Shown piece by piece: positions 1 to 7,250 of a DNA stretch of 64,000 nt. A program made the position numbers and the translations under genes. Position 1 is the first letter of the stretch. Each line of letters starts with the position of its first letter. Under the pieces are notes generated by a model, which saw nothing but the letters and a program-made list of their open reading frames with translations, had not been told where the DNA came from and did no database searches. The stretch is from Chryseosolibacter sp964438975 (GTDB taxonomy: Bacteria; Bacteroidota; Bacteroidia; Cytophagales; Cyclobacteriaceae): contig CAYTMU010000003.1 in the NCBI GenBank assembly GCA_964438975.1, positions 124,001-188,000 of the forward strand. The letters run 5' to 3'.

Positions 1-20
1 TCAACAATAAACCAACGAAC

Positions 21-731
21 ATGAAGATCAGGATACTATGGACACTACTATTGCTGGCAGGGTTTGCGTGTAAGGATGATGAAGTATTCACCGAAACGAC
101 CCCGGTACCCGAAGACGTTTTTAATCTGGAACTCTGCCCGACGCTGGTGTCGAATGTAACGGCGCTTTTTCCTGAGTCGAGTAACAACGCCGAACGGCAT
201 GCACAGCTCTTTTCTACAGGCGCCCAACAGCGGATCGTACTCACCAAAGACTCAGATGTCTACGTCAGCTTTGTTGCAGAAGGTGCCAACATCGGTAATG
301 TGCTTGGTTATTACGTCTATAACTCCGGCTCTATGCCGGGGTCGTCTGGCGATATCGACAAGCAACTGATCTTTCCGAACGTCGACAATGCCTACCTAAA
401 CCCCGGAGATACCCGGCGACTGGGGAATACGCAGATCAAGGCGGGCACAGTGATCGGCTTCTTCCTGATTGTCGGCGGATATCGCGGAGACGGCGTGTAT
501 TTCAAGAATCCAACCTATTACACCGACCACACCTGGAATACGGACGGCGCGCGGCAACATGTACTCTATCGCGAAGCGGAGTGCGGCGCGATTGTCATCG
601 GGTTTGAAGACAAAAAAGCCGGCAACGCAGACCAGGACTTTAACGACATCATCTTCACAGTGTCAGACAACATCTCGGATCTTGAGACTACGTCGTTCAA
701 CATCGAGGGTGTTCCTACACTATCAAACTAA
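21..731 (+). CDS. DUF4114-domain surface lipoprotein
   Basis: The 236-residue protein begins with a short lipoprotein signal (hydrophobic stretch LLLLAGFAC, acylated Cys about residue 17), so it should be anchored in an envelope membrane and probably exposed. The C-terminal half carries the DUF4114 signature: a GFED motif near residue 193 followed by an acidic Asn/Asp-rich run ending in DFNDIIFTV, which in this family resembles a calcium-binding loop. The middle contains beta-rich segments with many Gly and Asn. The ATG at 21 is preceded by an A-rich leader without a Shine-Dalgarno sequence, as is usual in Bacteroidota. The upstream neighbour is outside the window, so an operon with preceding genes cannot be excluded. 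The family assignment is from the C-terminal motif; the biological role is unknown. Confidence 0.8.
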   Translation: MKIRILWTLLLLAGFACKDDEVFTETTPVPEDVFNLELCPTLVSNVTALFPESSNNAERHAQLFSTGAQQRIVLTKDSDVYVSFVAEGANIGNVLGYYVYNSGSMPGSSGDIDKQLIFPNVDNAYLNPGDTRRLGNTQIKAGTVIGFFLIVGGYRGDGVYFKNPTYYTDHTWNTDGARQHVLYREAECGAIVIGFEDKKAGNADQDFNDIIFTVSDNISDLETTSFNIEGVPTLSN

Positions 732-744
732 AGTGTAACGTCGC

Positions 745-1020
745 TTAGCTTTGCTTCTTGGACTCCTGGTACTCTCGGTACATCTGGTGAAAGAACTCTT
801 CCACCGATAGTCCATGAATGCTTAGCAACCTGCAAAGGCTCCTTAATGTGATGTTGGCTTTGCCCTTTTCGATACGCCAGTACTGTACGCGTGGCAACTC
901 GAAGTCATAGGCAAAATCCTCATGACTGCTATATCCTTTTTTCTTTCTAAGCGTCGTGAGACGGGCGCCGATGCGCTCAAGTGTGTTACTTAATGCTTCC
1001 TCTTTCACAACTAAAGACAA
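745..1020 (-). CDS. XRE-family helix-turn-helix regulator
   Basis: Small 91-residue DNA-binding protein. Residues about 15-75 form a Cro/C1-type HTH domain: IGARLTTLRKKKGYSSHEDFA (helices 1-2), then PRVQYWRIEKGKANITLRSLCRLLS, where the recognition helix and the typical E-x-G-K-x-N-x-T-L-x-x-L pattern are visible. No effector or toxin domain is attached. No ATG is available: the longest frame starts at TTG (1020) and a GTG lies at 1008, so the exact start is uncertain. It is convergent with the DUF4114 gene and divergent from the nucleotidyltransferase gene at 1176, and could control that gene across the 155-base gap. Target is unknown. Confidence 0.8.
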   Translation of the reverse strand: MSLVVKEEALSNTLERIGARLTTLRKKKGYSSHEDFAYDFELPRVQYWRIEKGKANITLRSLCRLLSIHGLSVEEFFHQMYREYQESKKQS

Positions 1021-1175
1021 TTTACAGTTTCAAAAAGCAAACAAGTTGACTACAAATCGAGAGAGGTTTTACCCCGCGTAGCGCTACATCTTCTATGATG
1101 CTCCATTAGTCACCATTCAGAAAAAATCAAGCCAGCGGACTGCAAACTCAGGCACGTCATTTTACCCGTATCATT

Positions 1176-1919
1176 GTGATCGTTACTGAAGAACAGAAAA
1201 TTGAGGCTTTTGCCTTTTATCAGGAGGCCATAGAACTGCTCCAGGAGAGTGGTTATGACTTCATGCTGGGTGGTGGATTCGCCACCTTTCACTATACCGG
1301 CGTATTCCGGGACACGAAAGATCTCGACATCTTTTGCAAGGCATCAGACTATCCCGGTATTCTGAAACATTTCGCGAAGAAAGGCTACGAGACACAGCTT
1401 ACCGATGTGCGCTGGCTGGCAAAAATACTAAAAGGCGAGTATTTCATCGATTTGATCTTCAATTCCGTGAATAATATATGTACAGTTGACGACGCCTGGT
1501 TCGAGCACGCCACTCACGGTGAATTTGCCGGTTTGCCCGTTAAATTCCTCTCAGCGGAAGAACTGATCTGGTGCAAATCGTACGTTCAAAACCGCGAGCG
1601 ATTCGATGGTGCCGACATCAACCACGTGTTGCTGAAACACGGAAAAAAACTCAACTGGCGGCGGTTGCTCTCAAGACTTGATGCACACTGGCATCTGCTG
1701 CTCGCGCAACTGATCATGTTTCAGTTTGTCTATCCTGCTGATTTCCACGACATCATTCCGCGCTGGCTGTTCGACGAACTGATGAAACGCGCTCAAGAGC
1801 AGTACGAACTACCCCAGACCATTGAAAGAGTGTGTCGGGGTCCGATAATAGACAACACTCAGTATTCCATCGATATAAAGGAATGGGACTACAAATCCTA
1901 TACGATCAAAACAGTCTGA
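1176..1919 (+). CDS. Nucleotidyltransferase-fold protein
   Basis: The 247-residue protein has a Pol-beta-type nucleotidyltransferase signature near residues 28-52: LGGGFATFHY followed by a DTKDLDIF segment, which matches the G-G-x(n)-D-x-D metal-binding core, and a third acidic strand (EYFIDLIF) about residue 90. The rest is helical and resembles uncharacterised nucleotidyltransferases annotated near AbiEii/MNT-like enzymes. The substrate (nucleotide or protein AMPylation) cannot be read from sequence. The start is GTG at 1176; there is no in-frame ATG between it and the upstream stop at 1107. The metallophosphoesterase gene starts one base after its stop codon, so the two are almost certainly co-transcribed and translated in a coupled way. 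Confidence 0.7.
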   Translation: MIVTEEQKIEAFAFYQEAIELLQESGYDFMLGGGFATFHYTGVFRDTKDLDIFCKASDYPGILKHFAKKGYETQLTDVRWLAKILKGEYFIDLIFNSVNNICTVDDAWFEHATHGEFAGLPVKFLSAEELIWCKSYVQNRERFDGADINHVLLKHGKKLNWRRLLSRLDAHWHLLLAQLIMFQFVYPADFHDIIPRWLFDELMKRAQEQYELPQTIERVCRGPIIDNTQYSIDIKEWDYKSYTIKTV

Positions 1920-1920
1920 C

Positions 1921-2658
1921 ATGAGCGAAGTTACCAAGACCCGTATCGCTGCCGTTGGCGACCTTCACGTTCGCGAAACGGACAAGGGGAAATGGATCGA
2001 GTTCTTCAAGGAAGTCTCGCGTCAAGCCGATATTCTGCTGATCTGTGGCGATCTCACCGATACCGGCGATGAAGCGGAGGCAGAAGTACTTGCCGGCGAA
2101 CTGCTGGCGTGCACGGTGCCTGTAGTCGCAGTGCTCGGCAACCACGATTTCGAGAAAGGACGGCATAAGCTGATCCGCCAGATTGTGCATCGAGACGATG
2201 TCACGATACTCGACGGCGAAGCGATCGTTGTTTCTGATATCGGATTTGCCGGCATCAAGGGATTCGGTGGCGGGTTCGACAATCACATGCTATCTATGTT
2301 CGGCGAGGGGGCGATGAAAGCGTTCGTGCAGGAAGCGGTAGACGAGGCGCTGCGGCTGGACCGGGCCCTCGCCCGGCTCGATGCGGAGCACAAAGTTGAA
2401 AAGAAGGTCGTGCTGCTGCACTACTCACCCCTTCTTGAAACAGTTGTCGGCGAACCGGAGCCGATCTATCCCTTTCTCGGATCGACGCGCTTAGCGGAAC
2501 CGTTGAACCGCCGCAACGTCGTCGCAGCATTTCACGGACATGCGCATGTAGGAACATTGGAAGGAAAGACCGCTGCTGGTGTGCCTGTATTCAACGTCAG
2601 CAAGCCGCTCCTCACTCGATTGGGTTATGAATGTCCTTTTTTCGTCTTTGAAACCTGA
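1921..2658 (+). CDS. Calcineurin-like metallophosphoesterase
   Basis: The 245-residue protein contains the full metallophosphoesterase motif series: GDLHV (D-x-H, about residue 14), GDLTDTGD (G-D-x-x-D, about 43), GNHDFE (G-N-H-D, about 73), and the late histidines HYSP and GHAHVG (about 168 and 208). These ligands bind a two-metal centre that hydrolyses phosphomono- or diesters. There is no signal peptide, so it should be cytoplasmic. It starts one base downstream of the nucleotidyltransferase stop, and the pairing suggests a modify/remove or synthesise/hydrolyse couple. The actual substrate (cyclic nucleotide, nucleic acid or phosphoprotein) is unknown. Confidence 0.9.
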   Translation: MSEVTKTRIAAVGDLHVRETDKGKWIEFFKEVSRQADILLICGDLTDTGDEAEAEVLAGELLACTVPVVAVLGNHDFEKGRHKLIRQIVHRDDVTILDGEAIVVSDIGFAGIKGFGGGFDNHMLSMFGEGAMKAFVQEAVDEALRLDRALARLDAEHKVEKKVVLLHYSPLLETVVGEPEPIYPFLGSTRLAEPLNRRNVVAAFHGHAHVGTLEGKTAAGVPVFNVSKPLLTRLGYECPFFVFET

Positions 2659-2844
2659 AAGAAGGTAACCACCAGCTGCGTTATCGAAACGTGTTCAGAT
2701 GTACCGAAACCGGCGTTTGACAGGTGAGAAAGCCGCTGAACAGCCTTTTTTGTTAATTCGTTCTCTTTTCTTACACATTTGGCGCGCTGCCCGTATTAAC
2801 AACTACCTTTCAAAAGATAAAAGGCGCCTTAAGACCCGTGATAG

Positions 2845-3264
2845 ATGTTTAAGAAGATCGGAAACCTGTGGATAATTGACGACGACCCGATGGCTTCTTT
2901 CTATATAAAGAGGCTGGCGGAGTTGGGCGAACTGGCAAATATCATTACCATCTACGACAAGGCGCGAGGCGCCCTGGACTACCTGCTGCACCACCGGCAT
3001 TCGGATGAGCACCTCCCCGATGTCATTCTCCTGGATATCTACATGCCCGAGATGGATGGTTGGACATTCCTGAAAGTCTTTGCTGACACGCAAAGCCAGT
3101 TCGCGAAACCCATCGACATTTTCATCATCAGCTCATCTGATCATTTGAAAGATATCAACAAGGCCCGATCGATCCCGCATGTAAAAGCGTATTTGCAGAA
3201 GCCTGTAACGATGGAAGTATTGAAGAATCTTGTCGCCGTGGAGACGGACGACGGCTCACAGTGA
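2845..3264 (+). CDS. Single-domain response regulator (CheY-like)
   Basis: A 139-residue stand-alone receiver domain. The acidic pocket is D12-D13-D14, the phosphoacceptor is D64 within LLDIYMPEMDGW, the switch Ser/Thr is S96-S98 (IISSSD), and the conserved Lys is K119 in LQKP. There is no output domain, so it should signal by protein-protein interaction, as is typical for the many CheY-like receivers of Cytophagales that work with PAS/HWE or hybrid kinases. No kinase is adjacent; the nearest is the PAS kinase at 7251 on the same strand, separated by five minus-strand genes. It is probably monocistronic, with 186 bases upstream and a tRNA on the opposite strand downstream. Confidence 0.92.
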   Translation: MFKKIGNLWIIDDDPMASFYIKRLAELGELANIITIYDKARGALDYLLHHRHSDEHLPDVILLDIYMPEMDGWTFLKVFADTQSQFAKPIDIFIISSSDHLKDINKARSIPHVKAYLQKPVTMEVLKNLVAVETDDGSQ

Positions 3265-3275
3265 TCATCGTTCTT

Positions 3276-3307
3276 TGCCACAAATTTCACCAAAAAACAC
3301 GAATGAA
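3276..3307. repeat. Degenerate CACGAATTTCAC-like dispersed repeat
   Basis: The intergenic sequence after the response regulator reads as a degraded copy of the cacaaatttcaccaaaaaacacgaat type, a short repeat family often scattered in Bacteroidota intergenic DNA. Only one clear copy is seen here; a related AGTAGCACGAAGAC piece lies at 4484. The rest of the 3265-3414 stretch shows nothing else recognisable. The call rests on memory of the family, not on a repeat seen twice in the window. Confidence 0.3.
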
Positions 3308-3414
3308 AAAGGCTGTTTGATTGCCCTAATTACGAAGGCGAGGTATCCGACGTTACGAATGCGTTAACGGATAACCAGACGAGAGCCACGATGTTGTCTT
3401 AGTCCTGACAAACG

Positions 3415-3441
3415 AAAAAAGTCCGCGTTAGAACGCGGACT
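3415..3441 (-). terminator. Rho-independent terminator of tRNA-Thr
   Basis: Read on the minus strand, a 7-bp GC-rich stem (3440-3434 with 3427-3421, arms GTCCGCG/CGCGGAC, six-base loop) is followed directly by six T residues (3420-3415). It lies 11 bases past the 3' end of the tRNA gene on the same strand, so it should end the tRNA transcript. Confidence 0.85.
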
Positions 3442-3451
3442 AAGTTGTCAG

Positions 3452-3524
<73 letters not shown>

Positions 3525-3609
3525 GAATGAGGCTGCAAAATTAGTTTAAGCACGGATTCCTCCAAACAATTGGAGAATTCTTTTCCGAAAATACCAATAG
3601 TAATGCCCA

Positions 3610-4470
3610 CTACGGCTCGGCAACTACGTTCCGGCGAGGCCTCCTCCCCTTCCCGGCGTCGGTCTTGATGCTGCTGTCAAACGGTATTCGAAACTGATAA
3701 CCAATATCTTCGGCCCTGGCATCGTCGAGTACGTCGAGACCGTACCGTATCTTCCTGGGATCATCATACACAAAGGTGCCGAACAACCTGTCCCACACGG
3801 AGAAGATGCTACCGTAATTGGTGTCGGTCCACGGCCGCTGGTGGTGGTGATGGAACTTGTGCATGTTGGGCGTGACAAATACATAACTCAGTGGTCTATC
3901 GAGCCAACGCGGTAATTCAATGTTACTGTGGGTGAAGTACGTGAAGAAGACGGTGCAGATCCGGTAGAAGAAATAAAAGGCGATCGGCGCACCTGTCACG
4001 ATAACTGCGATCAGCGCAAATATCTCCCGCAGCGCAAAATCGCCGGGATGATGACGTGTACCCGATGTAGCGTCGAGATGTGTGTCGCTGTGGTGGATCA
4101 TGTGAAGTCTCCACATCCACGGTACCCGGTGCAACAGCACGTGCACAAAGTACTGCGCGATCAGCTCAAACACCAAAATGGCTAACAACAACTCCATCCA
4201 AACCGGCAACTCGACCAGGTGAAGCAACCCGAATTCCTCGCGTCTCAACCATTCGAATACCCCTACCGTTGCAATCCCGAACAGTCCGTTGATGACGAGC
4301 GTCGTAGCGAGGAATACGAAGTTGACTCCGATGTGTCTCATCTTGTTGTAACCGAATCGGAACAGTGGAATGCTGCCTTCCAGTATCCAACAAAATGTCA
4401 GACATGCAAATACCCATGCGGCGCGTTGCCACAATGGCATGGACTCAAAGAAATTCAGAAACGATTCCAT
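3610..4470 (-). CDS. Sterol desaturase / fatty acid hydroxylase family membrane enzyme
   Basis: A 286-residue integral membrane protein of the di-iron fatty-acid hydroxylase superfamily. The histidine clusters that bind iron are visible in order: HVLLHR (H-x3-H), HMIHHSD (H-x2-HH), a lone H in FTHSN, and HKFHHHHQRP (H-x2-HH) at about residue 205. Several hydrophobic helices precede and lie between these clusters (residues about 10-35, 45-70, 88-110, 150-175). Members hydroxylate or desaturate sterols, carotenoids, sphingoid bases or fatty acids; which substrate applies here is not visible. It is transcribed in the same direction as the DUF2911 gene upstream but is separated from it by 88 bases holding an inverted repeat. 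Confidence 0.88.
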   Translation of the reverse strand: MESFLNFFESMPLWQRAAWVFACLTFCWILEGSIPLFRFGYNKMRHIGVNFVFLATTLVINGLFGIATVGVFEWLRREEFGLLHLVELPVWMELLLAILVFELIAQYFVHVLLHRVPWMWRLHMIHHSDTHLDATSGTRHHPGDFALREIFALIAVIVTGAPIAFYFFYRICTVFFTYFTHSNIELPRWLDRPLSYVFVTPNMHKFHHHHQRPWTDTNYGSIFSVWDRLFGTFVYDDPRKIRYGLDVLDDARAEDIGYQFRIPFDSSIKTDAGKGRRPRRNVVAEP

Positions 4471-4483
4471 TATTTAAGAAATC

Positions 4484-4536
4484 CAGTAGCACGAAGACCA
4501 GCAGGTGTTTATTCCTTTGTGTTCTTAGTGCTACTG
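4484..4536. repeat. Imperfect hairpin with 9-bp perfect arms
   Basis: CAGTAGCAC (4484-4492) and GTGCTACTG (4528-4536) are perfect inverted arms with partly paired inner flanks around a 35-base centre. The element sits between two minus-strand genes. A CCAGTAGCACG word recurs at about 62021-62031, so this may be one copy of a small dispersed element rather than a simple terminator; no T-tract follows on the minus strand. Confidence 0.45.
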
Positions 4537-4558
4537 TATTCGCAACATCACATCATAC

Positions 4559-5089
4559 CTACTTTATCGCCACGGGGACTTCCACATTCTCCCAGCGAAG
4601 TACAAGGCCTTGGTCTTTTACTTCATAGACGAGTCTTTCGGTCAGTGCTACGCGCTTGGGTTTCACTTTTACGAGTAACGCATCCTGCGCTGGATCCCTG
4701 GATGTCGCGCCACCTCGCACCGTTCCCCACTGGCCGGTCTGTTTGCTGAAGATGATCGTCCATTCTTTCTCGCCGGGAATCGCATAAATGCTGTACTGCC
4801 CCGCCGGTAGGGTCTTGCCTTCTACCTTGATGTCTTTGTCGGTTGCGAATATCGTAGCCTCGTTCGCTCCAGCCCGCCATACTTCACCGTAAGCATGCAT
4901 ATCGGGGAAAATCTTCCTGTTGTTGACAGCAGGACTACTGTAGTCAATCGTGATGTTGGCACCGTTAATGGTTCCCTTGGCTTGCGCCGGGGGGCTCGCC
5001 CGATTCGCCTTGTCTCCTTGTGACATCACTGCCGTGGTCGCCAAAAGCAAAACCACCAGCGTCGCAAAAAACTTCATATTCGTTTTCAT
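4559..5089 (-). CDS. DUF2911 secreted protein
   Basis: The 176-residue protein starts most plausibly at the ATG at 5089, giving a Sec signal peptide (MKTNMKFFATLVVLLLATTAVMSQG, cleaved near residue 20). The mature part matches DUF2911: the segments TINGANITIDYSSPAVNNRKIF, GEVWRAGANEATIFAT, LPAGQYSIYAIPGEKEWTIIF and the C-terminal LRWENVEVPV are characteristic of this Bacteroidota family. A longer frame to 5146 would put 19 polar residues before the signal peptide and is less likely. The function is not known; the family is periplasmic or surface exposed. Transcribed towards the hydroxylase-like gene. Confidence 0.88.
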   Translation of the reverse strand: MKTNMKFFATLVVLLLATTAVMSQGDKANRASPPAQAKGTINGANITIDYSSPAVNNRKIFPDMHAYGEVWRAGANEATIFATDKDIKVEGKTLPAGQYSIYAIPGEKEWTIIFSKQTGQWGTVRGGATSRDPAQDALLVKVKPKRVALTERLVYEVKDQGLVLRWENVEVPVAIK

Positions 5090-5251
5090 AAGTAAACTGT
5101 TTGGGTTAGTCAGGCTAGATCTGTCCGGGCAGTTGGATACCGCCACTCAGAACAAGTAATTCTAATTAGCAATTTCCGCGGACTTCACAAAATTTAGCCT
5201 ACCCAAATTCCGGTGGTGGAACTTCCGATGTACGCTGGAACGCGGGGTGCC

Positions 5252-5485
5252 CTATACCCGCGACAACACGCGGAAAGGGAGCAAGAGAATTGCGCTGACA
5301 AATTTGAAGATGAGCTCAATCGTCAGCCCGACGATCCTGAACGGCAACAACACCAGCCAGAGGAGGGGAAACAAGATAGCTACTACCACGGCCAATGGCC
5401 AACAAATAACAAGCAGGACGCACCAGAGAAGAATACTCAGAAACAGATTCATAAAAGCGACATAAACAGTATTGTTGTCGCTCAT
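5252..5485 (-). CDS. Small hydrophobic membrane protein
   Basis: A 77-residue protein (from the ATG at 5485; the frame stays open to 5539) made almost entirely of hydrophobic residues. Two membrane segments are visible: FLSILLWCVLLVICWPLAVVVAILF and LLWLVLLPFRIVGLTIELIF, with a third weaker hydrophobic stretch, and it ends RVLSRV. No family is recognised with certainty. The strongly biased composition supports it being real and an inner-membrane protein. It stands alone between the DUF2911 and DUF1080 genes, and the ~160-base gap downstream shows nothing else. Confidence 0.6.
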   Translation of the reverse strand: MSDNNTVYVAFMNLFLSILLWCVLLVICWPLAVVVAILFPLLWLVLLPFRIVGLTIELIFKFVSAILLLPFRVLSRV

Positions 5486-5623
5486 ATCAAAAGACCGGCC
5501 AGATTTCTCTATCGCCAATACGATCCGGAAATACAGCACCTCATTCTCTCATGCCCTCAAAATGGACACTTGAGTGTTCGAAGGCGTACACTGACCTGGA
5601 CAAACATGCTGTGGATGTAATCG

Positions 5624-6328
5624 TTACTTCATCACAAAGCCCGGCAACGGTGTCAACTCAACCTTGCGAAACTCAACTTCAGAACCCTCGGCCTGCAACG
5701 CGATATTCCCTTCGCTGGCGGTGCAATCCGTTCCGTGATTGACTAACTCGCCGTTGACCCAAACCTTGACGCTGTTCGCGACACATTCTATCACCATACT
5801 GTTCCATTCACCGACTGGTTTCTCGGAACCATCTGTGAGATTGAGGATTCGCCGCCCCTTTCCTTCCGTAACTCCCCACTTCTCCTTTGGTCCGCGGCGT
5901 GCCTCCATATCGGGCACGGCAATGTCTTCGACGATGCACCAGAAGTCGCCTGCGTTTTCATGCATCATCTGAACTTCGATCGACTTTGGAAACATCGCAT
6001 AAAGTGCGCGTGGTGTAGATGCGTGTACCAATACGCCGCAGTTCCCTGGAGTACCCGCAAAGCGGTATTCGACTTCCAGACGATAATCACTAAAAACCTT
6101 ATCCGTGATAATGTGTCCCCGGGGTGTGCCCATACTCACCAGCATTCCGTTTCGCACTAGAAACGGGCTTTCGACAGTTGCATCGTTATCCATGTCAGGA
6201 ACATCGATATGCCAACCGGAAAGGTCGACTCCATTGAATAAGCCGACTCGTTCAGATTGCGAGGGCCGGCCGCTCGCGCATGCCAGAAGTATCGCGGCCG
6301 CAGCCATCGATGTAATGATATTTTTCAT
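5624..6328 (-). CDS. DUF1080 (3-keto-glycoside hydrolase/lyase-type) lipoprotein
   Basis: The 234-residue protein has a lipoprotein signal (ILLACASG, Cys about residue 17), so it is anchored in an envelope membrane. The mature protein is a DUF1080 concanavalin-like jelly roll: LFNGVDLSGWHID at the start, YRLEVEYRFAGTPGNCGVLVHA, a central SIEVQMMHENAGDFW, then GEWNSMVIECVANSVKVWVNGELVNHG and the closing FRKVELTPL. DUF1080 members are annotated as 3-keto-disaccharide hydrolases, acting on glycosides oxidised at C3. The start at 6328 is preferred over 6358 because it places the signal peptide at the N-terminus. It follows msrA on the same strand by 51 bases. A second, non-lipoprotein DUF1080 lies at 47061. 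Confidence 0.88.
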   Translation of the reverse strand: MKNIITSMAAAAILLACASGRPSQSERVGLFNGVDLSGWHIDVPDMDNDATVESPFLVRNGMLVSMGTPRGHIITDKVFSDYRLEVEYRFAGTPGNCGVLVHASTPRALYAMFPKSIEVQMMHENAGDFWCIVEDIAVPDMEARRGPKEKWGVTEGKGRRILNLTDGSEKPVGEWNSMVIECVANSVKVWVNGELVNHGTDCTASEGNIALQAEGSEVEFRKVELTPLPGFVMK

Positions 6329-6379
6329 ATAGATAGTGTTGGAACAGGTCCCCTGCAAAATATAGAATCCCAGCCAAAA

Positions 6380-7033
6380 TCAATATCCCGGCTTCAACTG
6401 GCCTTCGTAACGGGCTTTGAATTTCTTGAATCTCGGTATAGACACACGCACTACATACGGGACCTTGGGATTGTGATGGATGTAATCCTGATGGTATCCC
6501 TCAGCGCGGTAGAACTTATCAAGTCCACGTATCTCCGTGACGATTGGATCGTCGAATAACGGCTGATATTTTACCAGTGCGTTCTCGGCCACGACCTTCT
6601 CATCCGCATTGCGATAAAAAAGGATTGAGCGGTACGACGATCCGACATCGGGACCCTGGCGGTCCCTCGTTGTCGGGTCGTGGGAAAGAAAGAAGACCTC
6701 CACCAACTCTTCGAATGTGATGACGGCCGGGTCGTAATACACCAGCACCGATTCGGCATGTCCTGTGGTCTCTGTGTTAACCAACTCATACGTAGGATTC
6801 GGCACGGTGCCGCCGGCGTAGCCTGACACAGCGGAATCCACACCCACTACTGCTTCGAATATATGTTCCGTGCACCAGAAGCACCCGCTGGCAAACGCCG
6901 CGACTTCCTTGCCAGCATGGCCGTCCGCTGAAATGAGTCGAACGGGGGCGTCGGGAGCCTTGATTCCACTCTGGCCGCATGCTATTAACAAGATCATGGG
7001 AACGGCCAGCATGCAAAAAGTTATTGTCCGCAT
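6380..7033 (-). CDS. msrA: Peptide methionine sulfoxide reductase MsrA (exported)
   Basis: MsrA reduces methionine-S-sulfoxide in oxidised proteins. The 217-residue protein has the catalytic motif GCFWC within FASGCFWCTEHIFEAVVGV, then SGYAGG, the Glu/Tyr-bearing GHAESVLVYYDP, and YHQDYI near the C-terminus. An N-terminal signal with a lipobox-like LLIACGQ (Cys about 19) makes it an envelope lipoprotein rather than the usual cytoplasmic form, so it should repair periplasmic or surface proteins. It has no MsrB domain. It is upstream of the DUF1080 gene on the same strand. Confidence 0.95.
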   Translation of the reverse strand: MRTITFCMLAVPMILLIACGQSGIKAPDAPVRLISADGHAGKEVAAFASGCFWCTEHIFEAVVGVDSAVSGYAGGTVPNPTYELVNTETTGHAESVLVYYDPAVITFEELVEVFFLSHDPTTRDRQGPDVGSSYRSILFYRNADEKVVAENALVKYQPLFDDPIVTEIRGLDKFYRAEGYHQDYIHHNPKVPYVVRVSIPRFKKFKARYEGQLKPGY

Positions 7034-7250
7034 GGCTAAAGGTACTCATTATTGCCGTCCTCACCCAAACGCCTTCGCGACCGGGTAACTAGAAAGACCG
7101 TTGGCATGATCTTTTTAGTCCGATATAGATTTTGAAATCCTCAGCCTTGGACGGAAGAGTTGGTAATTCAGCCTATCTTTATTGGTAATGTTATCCGCGG
7201 AACTGCCGGGTGATTCAGATGTGTGGAACGACGTATAAAGCCTTTCCGTG

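Noticed and set aside
2659..2844. Terminator after the metallophosphoesterase gene (T-run near 2745)
   Set aside because: A T-run is present (cctttttt) but no stable stem could be formed in front of it.
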